Positions 57,636 through 64,000 of a stretch of DNA of 64,000 bases are shown piece by piece. Source of the DNA: Molanna angustata (lineage: Eukaryota; Arthropoda; Insecta; Trichoptera; Molannidae). The first letter of the stretch is position 1. Each line of letters starts with the position of its first letter. The notes beneath the pieces were generated by a model. The model was given only the letters and a program-made list of their open reading frames with translations. It was not told the DNA's origin and did not search any database. The position numbers and the translations under genes are program-made. Where the stretch lies: positions 12,992,734-13,056,733 of the forward strand of contig OY754981.1 of the NCBI GenBank assembly GCA_963576475.1. The letters run 5' to 3'.

Positions 57636-57968
57636 TTAATAAATATGCTTAGATGGAAGTACGGCATCACAAGAAGAAATAAAATCCGTAATCCGTAATG
57701 TGAGAGATAGTCTGGGAGTACGCGATGTCTCCGATAAGCTGATGGAAATTCGGCTGAGGTGGTTCGGACAAAACCGCCAGAAAACATATGTTACACAGCA
57801 CTGCACTATCGAGTTCCAGGCAAAAGACCAAAATGGTGTTCCAAAAGACGATGGAAGGGTTTGGCTGCGGAGGATATGCGGGCATGTAATGTCTCCGAGG
57901 ACAATGCTCAGGACTGTAGGAGTACAGTAAGGAGAGCTGACCCCACTATCATGTGGGATAAAAGGTAA
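57636..57968 (+). pseudogene. LINE ORF2 C-terminus with frameshifts
   Basis: One frame reads MRDSLGVRDVSDKLMEIRLR then WFG; the second reads CSKRRWKGLAAEDMRACNVS then EDNAQD...RRADPTIMWDKR and a stop. This is the RDxLGxxxVxDKxxExRLRWFGH...KxRWK.x..xDM...N(V)..xDAxDRxxWR pattern of RTE-group LINEs. It is the same family as 42010. Confidence 0.78.
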
Positions 57969-59640
57969 AGAAGAAAGAGAGAGAATGTATGTATATACTA
58001 AGAAAATGTACTGCAAAAATTCATTTTAGGATTATCAGCCAAGAAAGACCAATGTTTAGATACCTAGTCTTGTAATGAAGATTTTAGTGTTGGACGGAAC
58101 CAACTTATCTTAACTGAGAGCAAGTAAGTGATAAATTATCTTAATTTATATCAAATCTCATTACCTACTTGGGAGGTACCCGGGACAGGGTTGCAAGAAA
58201 TTACCTTTTTAAAGAACTCACTCTGCGTCTCTTTATCAATTTTTGAAGCGGAGAACTTTTTCATTTCCTTTGAGAAATTGAAATATTATCCTTTATCTGG
58301 TAGCCGAGATCTCCAGTATTCTTGCTCGGATGCTTCCCAATTAGTTCCCTTTACAATTCCTACCTCCTTCAATTGAATTCCTTCAAACAATAATAACCCC
58401 GTCCTATTTTAATAATCAAAACAAATTCATTTTATTTTGATAACAATGCCAACCCAGTTCTGTTAATGGTATTAATATTCATTATTATTAACAGGATGAC
58501 GTTAAGGAATGGAAAGCGAAAAAGATAGAGTAAGAATATTTAATTTGGGAAAAAATATCATATATTTTCACCCTACTTCTGATGGCTTTAAGGGAAACTT
58601 CGTGTTTTTTAGTTTCATTTGTACATTTAACTACGTACCTACGCTACGAACATTTTTACAATACCTACGCTACGAATATTTTACAATACCTTCGCTACGA
58701 ACATTTTTTTAAACAATTATTTTTGATCCTCTCATCATCGTGGCAAGCTGCAAAAGGTTACACTTCATCTCATCAAAAAAATCAACTACCACCAACTGTA
58801 AATACAAAACAAATATAATACATAATATATTTTATTGCAGTTCAGTGAGCCCCTATTATTAACAAGTAAGTATGTATCGAATTTTTACGTTGAATTGTCA
58901 CATAGTTTGATCATCTTTAGTTTCTTCATTAGTAAAATTTATTACTTTCATCATATTTACCGAATCCCAATTAGGTATTTTAAAAAACATAAATATACAA
59001 CTTGTATGTAAGTAGGTAGCTTACAATTTATTGTTCATGTGAGTTTTATTTGTATGTAAGTAGGAAGTATACAATTATGGTTGTTCGTGTGAGTTTTGTT
59101 TGGTAAAAAAATATTAAATTTGTTTTGTACCTTTAAATGTTATTTTTCAAATTACATTCAATATCAAACTTAATATAGTCTATAGACGTAAAAAAATCAA
59201 GTATATAATCCCATATTTTGTAATTTTTAATATGTAATTGTATTCGTTCAACTAAATAAAATGATTTTTTTAATTAATTATACTTTTTAATTAGAATTTA
59301 TGATATATTTTAGATACCTACATACTGTTAGTGTAACTATAATTAAAATGAAATCGTATAGTTCAATCCACTTTCAATATATTTAAATTACTCATGTAAT
59401 GAAGGCTGAAAACTTACAATCAGTTTACAATCATTTCAGATTATTATTTATTATTCATTCTTTTCTCTAACTTATATAACTTATTTTAACTTCTTATGTA
59501 CCTATTTTTTTACTTCGACTTATGTAACGTGTGTACTTTCTATAACTTAGTTTTTTTTTTAAATTATGTAACTATTTTTTTCTTCTTCTTTTTTTACTTA
59601 ACTTTTGTAACCGAATTTTATCTAATTTATGTAACTCTTA
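57969..59640. other. no gene recognised
   Basis: 1.7 kb. It contains three short repeats of CTACGCTACGAACATTTTTA type (58640-58710). The rest is AT-rich and unassigned. Confidence 0.45.
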
Positions 59641-60614
59641 CAGCCAGTTTCATAAAAAGCAGCAAAAGGACCCTTTAGTTATAGGTTCTTTAAAAATTTA
59701 AAGTCGCCTTTAAGTCGTTGCGTTTCATAAATAATAATGCCGCGTACTTTAGTAAAAGGCAGAAATGTCACCAAAATACCTGAAAGTTGGCAATATTGCT
59801 ATCAAAATCTATGGAAAAATAGCTCATAGCATAAGTAAATCTTTCTGTTTACTACCATATAATATGTTATTTCTGTCATTGAATTGATCATTGATGAATT
59901 AAAAAGAGATGGAAGAAATACATTTTATTTTTAATTAGTATTAGATTTTTATAGGTTATGACATGTGGTCTGTCCTCAATGTTTTGTGTTGTCCCTAGGC
60001 TTTGCTGAAAACCAGCAGCACTCCAGGGATACTTGGTAGTGCGCAGCTGAGCAATAGCCTTTTTGTTGTCAATTGTAGTTCAAAATTGTATATATATATT
60101 CTTTTTTTTGTTGTTTGATGTAACATTAATGGCAACAAATAAATGGTTTATTTATTTATTTGATGTATAGGACATATTTATGGAACAAAATCTATCAAAA
60201 AATTCTACTTTTCCATGTGGTCGATTTTTTTCCTATATACTTTTCACTGCTGTATCACAGTACGCATTTTCTAATCAGCTCATTTTGAAAACATCATTTT
60301 TTTATATTATTTATAAAAAAATGTTTAAATAATAACAAAACTATTGAATATTAGTAAGTAATATGCACATGATCGTCAAGATTCAATTGACAATATTGAC
60401 ATCAACACACGAACTGACTTGAACATTTTGTCATATTGCAGAACACTCTGGTGGCAAAAAAAATGAACTGCTCTTAAAGAAGACTTTAGCGACTAAAGTA
60501 CGAAGACACTGGACTTTGAATTAAAGTGAACTTTAAGTGACATTTTGTTGTTATGAAACGCAATTTATTTTAAAGTCGACATTAAGTCTCCTTTAATTTT
60601 TATGAAACTGGCCA
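59641..60614. mobile_element. Harbinger-like MITE, 974 bp
   Basis: The inverted ends are CAGCCAGTTTCATAAAAA and, read inward from the right, TGGCCAGTTTCATAAAAATT. TTA flanks both ends (59638-59640, 60615-60617), the usual PIF/Harbinger TWA target. Subterminal AAAGTCG(C/A)C(T/A)TTAAG blocks are also inverted. There is no transposase. A LINE tail is nested inside. Confidence 0.82.
59960..60170 (+). repeat. LINE 3' tail nested in the MITE
   Basis: A segment with CCAGCAGCACTCCAGGGATA and GGTAGTGCGCAGCTGAGCAA ends AACATTAATGGCAACAAATAAATGG, with a TTTATTTATTT tail. It has the same overall plan as other LINE tails in the window. Confidence 0.45.
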
Positions 60615-60617
60615 TTA

Positions 60618-61994
60618 CTTGTGTAACTTACGTGTGTGATTGAATAAGAGCTCAAGTATGTTTGTGTGCATCCATAATTGGACGTCCAGCACACATAATA
60701 ATAACCAATATTATTTTCTTTTTATGAAACTTGTGAGCTGGTTGTCTGTCGATGTAACCTTTTAATAAAATAATTTTCTTTTTATGAAACTTGTAAGCTG
60801 GATGTCTATTGATGTACCCTTTTAATAAAATAAATTAATAAATACCATCTTGGCATATCCCAAAATGTGGGGTAAACAGCGACAAATATACGGGTCTGCA
60901 TTACCTTATAAAAACATGTTTGTAATCTCACACCAGTCTCGTCTCACCTACAAAGGGACTATAATTAGATTGGGTAGTGAATTTCATTATCATAACTATG
61001 TGACTTGTTATTTTGTCCCTTGTATTTATTTTAATAATTTTTGAAATATATTATAATATTCTGTTTGTTTGGTTTAATCTTATATAGATTCGGTGGTTTC
61101 AATCAGAAATAAACCAGTATTGACAATGGTTAGCCATTATAAACCCAACTAAGCCGGCTGTGGTTTAGCTGTAGGTAAGGTGAGATTTATGTGGAACCCC
61201 AATCGGATCGGTTTGAAAATGTTTCAAACCCGAATGTGAAATTTTCGAGTGATCAAATTAAAAAATTTCGGTTAACACAACAACGAAACTGATAACATCT
61301 TTAATAGAACTTTTTTTATTCATTTATGGACAGTCAAGTGTAAAAAGACGGGTTCGTTGCCATGAGGATATCTCTTGTAAAATATTTCCTATTAGGTATA
61401 TCGTAGAGGTACATAAATGTGTGAGAGAGAGAGAGGGTCTGGCGTTCGGTTCTCTCTCTGCCTATCCTGAAAAGTAAAATGGCGTGATGGTATTAGAATC
61501 TACATACAATAGTTGTTTGGAGTTAAAGTGATACAAAGATACATAAATGAATATATCTGGGCTGCGTTTAGATAGAACACTCGACGACTAGTGTCAGATG
61601 TACCTGAAGTTGCAGATTATGGTGTTTATCACACCAATCTCATTGAACTATTTCGAGCAGCTTTTCAGTATGAACGAAGTCTGGGACGTTTAAAATGTCA
61701 TTTATCATAATCGTGTGGTTTTTTATTACATTTTCGACAAAACAAATCAATATCGCAGTAGAGTAACTAATACTCTGTGTTTTTGGAATTGGAAACGTTT
61801 GAATGATATTTTATTTAACTTACCTCTTTGTGAATGCATATTGTCATCAATATAACGTCAACTGACATAAAAGACAACACAAATAAAATATAAGAAACGT
61901 TTGGAGCGTACACTTTACCTTTAATCTGACCGCGACAAGTCTTTAGAGCGACTATTTCCGGTCACTCTATGTAAATGGCTTAGAGCGTCACTAA
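60618..61994. other. mostly unassigned
   Basis: A ~62-bp tandem duplication (TTTTCTTTTTATGAAACTTG units) is at 60714-60835. A GA microsatellite is at 61421-61435. An RTE-like tail (GGCGTTCGGTTCTCTCTCTG...ATGGCGTGATGGTA) is at 61438-61482. No gene is visible. Confidence 0.5.
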
Positions 61995-64000
61995 GGCTGG
62001 GGTGTTTCAACAAAAGTATCAGTTATAGTATAGTTTAAAACTTAAAAATGGCCGAAATTGGGTTGTTTCATCTATAGTATAGTTAAATCGGTAGTAAAAA
62101 AGCTATACAAAAGTTAAAATTTTTATCGTCGATTTTCGGGCGATAAAAATGAAACAAAAGTATAGTAAGCCGCCATCTTGATATTTTGACAGTTGCATTG
62201 CGAAGCGACCGGCCAACGTCTGTTTATCAATCGCTTTTTCATTATAAATAAACCATGAATCTGAATATTGTGAACTATATTAATGATGGCGACAGTTCAT
62301 CTGATGACGAGTTAATAGCGGAGTATCTTTTAATTCGAAAAAAAAAAATATTTCGACCTAGATTGGATAATTCTGCATGGGACGAAGAAAACTTTTTCCG
62401 GCGATTCCGAATGTCAAGAGACACAGTGTTTTGGCTTGTCCGATTGATTGAGGATGATATAAAGCCTGCTTCTTTTAGGTAAGTCAATTTTTCTAATGAA
62501 TGTGTTATTTAAAATATTTGTATGGTATTCATTGAATCATTAATTTGTCATTTTTTTCCATTTGTTACTTTAGGAACACTCGTGGACGAGTGGATAGCCG
62601 TGAATCATTGTAGAATAGAAACTTATTCTGACTGACAAAACTCGATGAAAATATTTACAAAATATGTATACTAATATTATTTTGCTTTTAACATTTACAG
62701 AAATCATGCTGTCAGTTAACTTGAGCAAGTGTTACTCGCACTTAGATTTTATGCAACGGGCATTATTCAACAGTGCTCTGGGGACCTACATGGTTTGCAT
62801 AAAACAACTGTGTCCAGAGTTGTTTATAAAGTCACACGGGCCATTTGTAAACACAGATCTAGGTTTATTTCTATGCCCAGAAATGACGATGAAATAAATG
62901 AAACTGTGATGGGGTTTTACAAATTTGCCAGATTTCCAAATGTTATTGGCGCCATAGACTGTACTCATGTGCCAATATTACGTCCAGGTATGATTTTTAT
63001 TTCACATATTTCATCGAATGTTTAATCAAATCAATAGTTAAGAGCTAGAGATAATGTTCTTTTTGTATTTTTCAGCCGAGGAAAATGCTGAACTATACAG
63101 AAACAGAAAGGATGTGTTTTCTTTCAATGTCCAAGTGGTTGTAGACTCTAACACCAAGATAATGGACATTGTTGCTAGATGGCCTGGGTCTAGTCACGAC
63201 AGCACAATTTTCCAGCAGAGCAACCTAAACATCAGACTTTTGGAAGGGAATTTTGGCTCCAAGTATCTTGTTGGTGATGGAGGTTATGCGGTATCTTCCT
63301 ACATGCTCACACCATTAGGAAATCCAAATACAGAGGCTGAAAGAAGATACAACGAGAGCCAAATCAGGACACGAAACGTTGTAGAAAGAACCTTTGGCAT
63401 ATGGAAGAAAAGGTTTCCAGCAATTGGCTCCAAATTAAGGATCCATACTAACAAAGTTGAAGCAACAATTATATTGCAACTGCCATATTGCATAATATAT
63501 GCGTCATAAAAAAAGAGTCAAATTCATTTCTGCAGCATGAGACTGTTCAACTCACGGATTCGGATCCGTCAGTCCTCCCAATAGAACAGATTGATAGTCG
63601 TGGAAATGGAGTCAGAAATCACCTGATTCGTTCTTACTTTTCCAGGTTGGTTACATTGTTTATTATATTGTTTTGAAAATCTGTTATTATGTCATTACTT
63701 TATTTAATAAATTTTATGAATCAGGTTGTAACATAATGATTCCAAGATACGTGTATTAAAATCAGTGACAAAAATAGTAATTGGCAAATATTTACCTTTT
63801 GTATGTACATAACACCTATATAGTCCGAATAATCGATGAAGAAGTCTTTACAATAAGCACAATAATAACTATTATATCAATAAGCATTCATATCGTCTTA
63901 ATTTAACCATTGATTAATTTAGTTTATTTTTATTGTTTCAGGTTGACAAGGGAACATGAATAGTAAAAATGCCATATTTATATATGTACCTATTGAACAC
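61995..64000 (+). mobile_element. PIF/Harbinger transposon, 3' part beyond window
   Basis: The left end is TAA|GGCTGGGGTGTTTCAACAAA, a TWA-type target next to a GGCTG...GTTTCA terminus resembling the MITE at 59641. The transposase gene begins 260 bp inside. The right end is not in the window, so the terminal repeat and duplication cannot be verified. Confidence 0.75.
62255..63963 (+). pseudogene. Harbinger transposase (HARBI1-like, DDE_Tnp_4), 4 exons, damaged
   Basis: Proposed exons are 62255-62478, 62701-62987, 63076-63645 and 63942-63963, all with GT...AG introns and matching phases (AG|A, G|CC, AG|G). Exon 1 has an acidic N-terminus and a helix-turn region (WDEENFFRRFRMSRDTVFWL). Exon 2 has LEQVLLALRFYATG, HKTTVSRVV and GAIDCTHV, giving the first catalytic D. 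Exon 3 has RWPGSSHDSTIF (second D) and RTRNVVERTFGIWKKRFP (E). The protein ends with SYFSR-LTREHE. Two defects are visible: TAA at 62717-62719 in exon 2, and a frame change near 63465-63475 before TAILHNICV. It would be a nuclear enzyme that cuts and inserts at TWA sites. This copy is probably inactive but otherwise little decayed. Confidence 0.88.

Noticed and set aside
62574..62612. Small extra exon after exon 1 of the Harbinger gene
   Set aside because: It runs into a stop without a good donor, while joining exon 1 directly to 62701 gives the right phase and the expected family sequence.

Overview
This window looks like a gene-poor, AT-rich stretch of an insect (or closely related arthropod) nuclear genome. 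The evidence is the mix of elements: a BEL/Pao LTR retrotransposon, many 3' ends of RTE-, CR1/L2- and jockey-like LINEs, tRNA-derived SINEs, Helitron-like and Harbinger-like DNA elements, and a high density of short motifs such as GGTACCTAC. The species cannot be fixed from sequence alone. I recognise no confident host protein-coding gene. Almost everything that can be named is a mobile element or tandem repeat, so the window is probably intergenic or one very large intron.

Layout. 1-8.96 kb: an old ~550-bp interspersed repeat split by later insertions, the last being a young BEL/Pao element on the minus strand (1269-8749). It has 99% identical LTRs, a tRNA-Tyr primer site, a polypurine tract, and a gag-protease-RT-RNase H-integrase frame broken by one in-frame UAA. 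9-17.7 kb: more copies of that repeat, a Helitron-like element, LINE 3' fragments, a 1.1-kb TIR element with a TA duplication, and one unrecognised 108-codon ORF. 17.8-20.5 kb: a 5'-truncated LINE inserted inside a ~59-bp minisatellite, with a 10-bp target duplication. 20.5-24.8 kb: LINE tails and a 63-bp minisatellite. 24.76-28.63 kb: a very young non-autonomous LTR element (692-bp LTRs that look identical, TACCT duplication, tRNA-Trp primer site, no gag or pol). 28.6-36.4 kb: LINE tails, a second Helitron copy, a Penelope-like fragment, a SINE, and one arm of a 0.4-kb inverted repeat pair. 36.4-43.7 kb: two more Helitron copies, the other arm, and a 107-bp satellite (8 units). 43.7-53 kb: SINEs, LINE fragments, a 111-bp satellite (13 nearly identical units), two further Helitron copies and a MITE nested in one of them. 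53-61.9 kb: LINE fragments, a foldback hairpin, a 41-bp minisatellite, a last Helitron copy and a Harbinger-like MITE. 61.995 kb to the end: a four-exon PIF/Harbinger transposase gene with one stop and one frameshift; the element runs off the window.

How they work together. The two LTR elements keep the cis signals for reverse transcription. The second encodes no enzymes and must rely on proteins made elsewhere. The seven ~0.9-1.0-kb repeats share A|TC...CTAG|T ends and a subterminal inverted repeat, which points to a non-autonomous Helitron family with no visible helicase partner here. The Harbinger gene and the nearby MITE may share a transposase. Identification of LINE clades is from remembered protein motifs and is tentative throughout.
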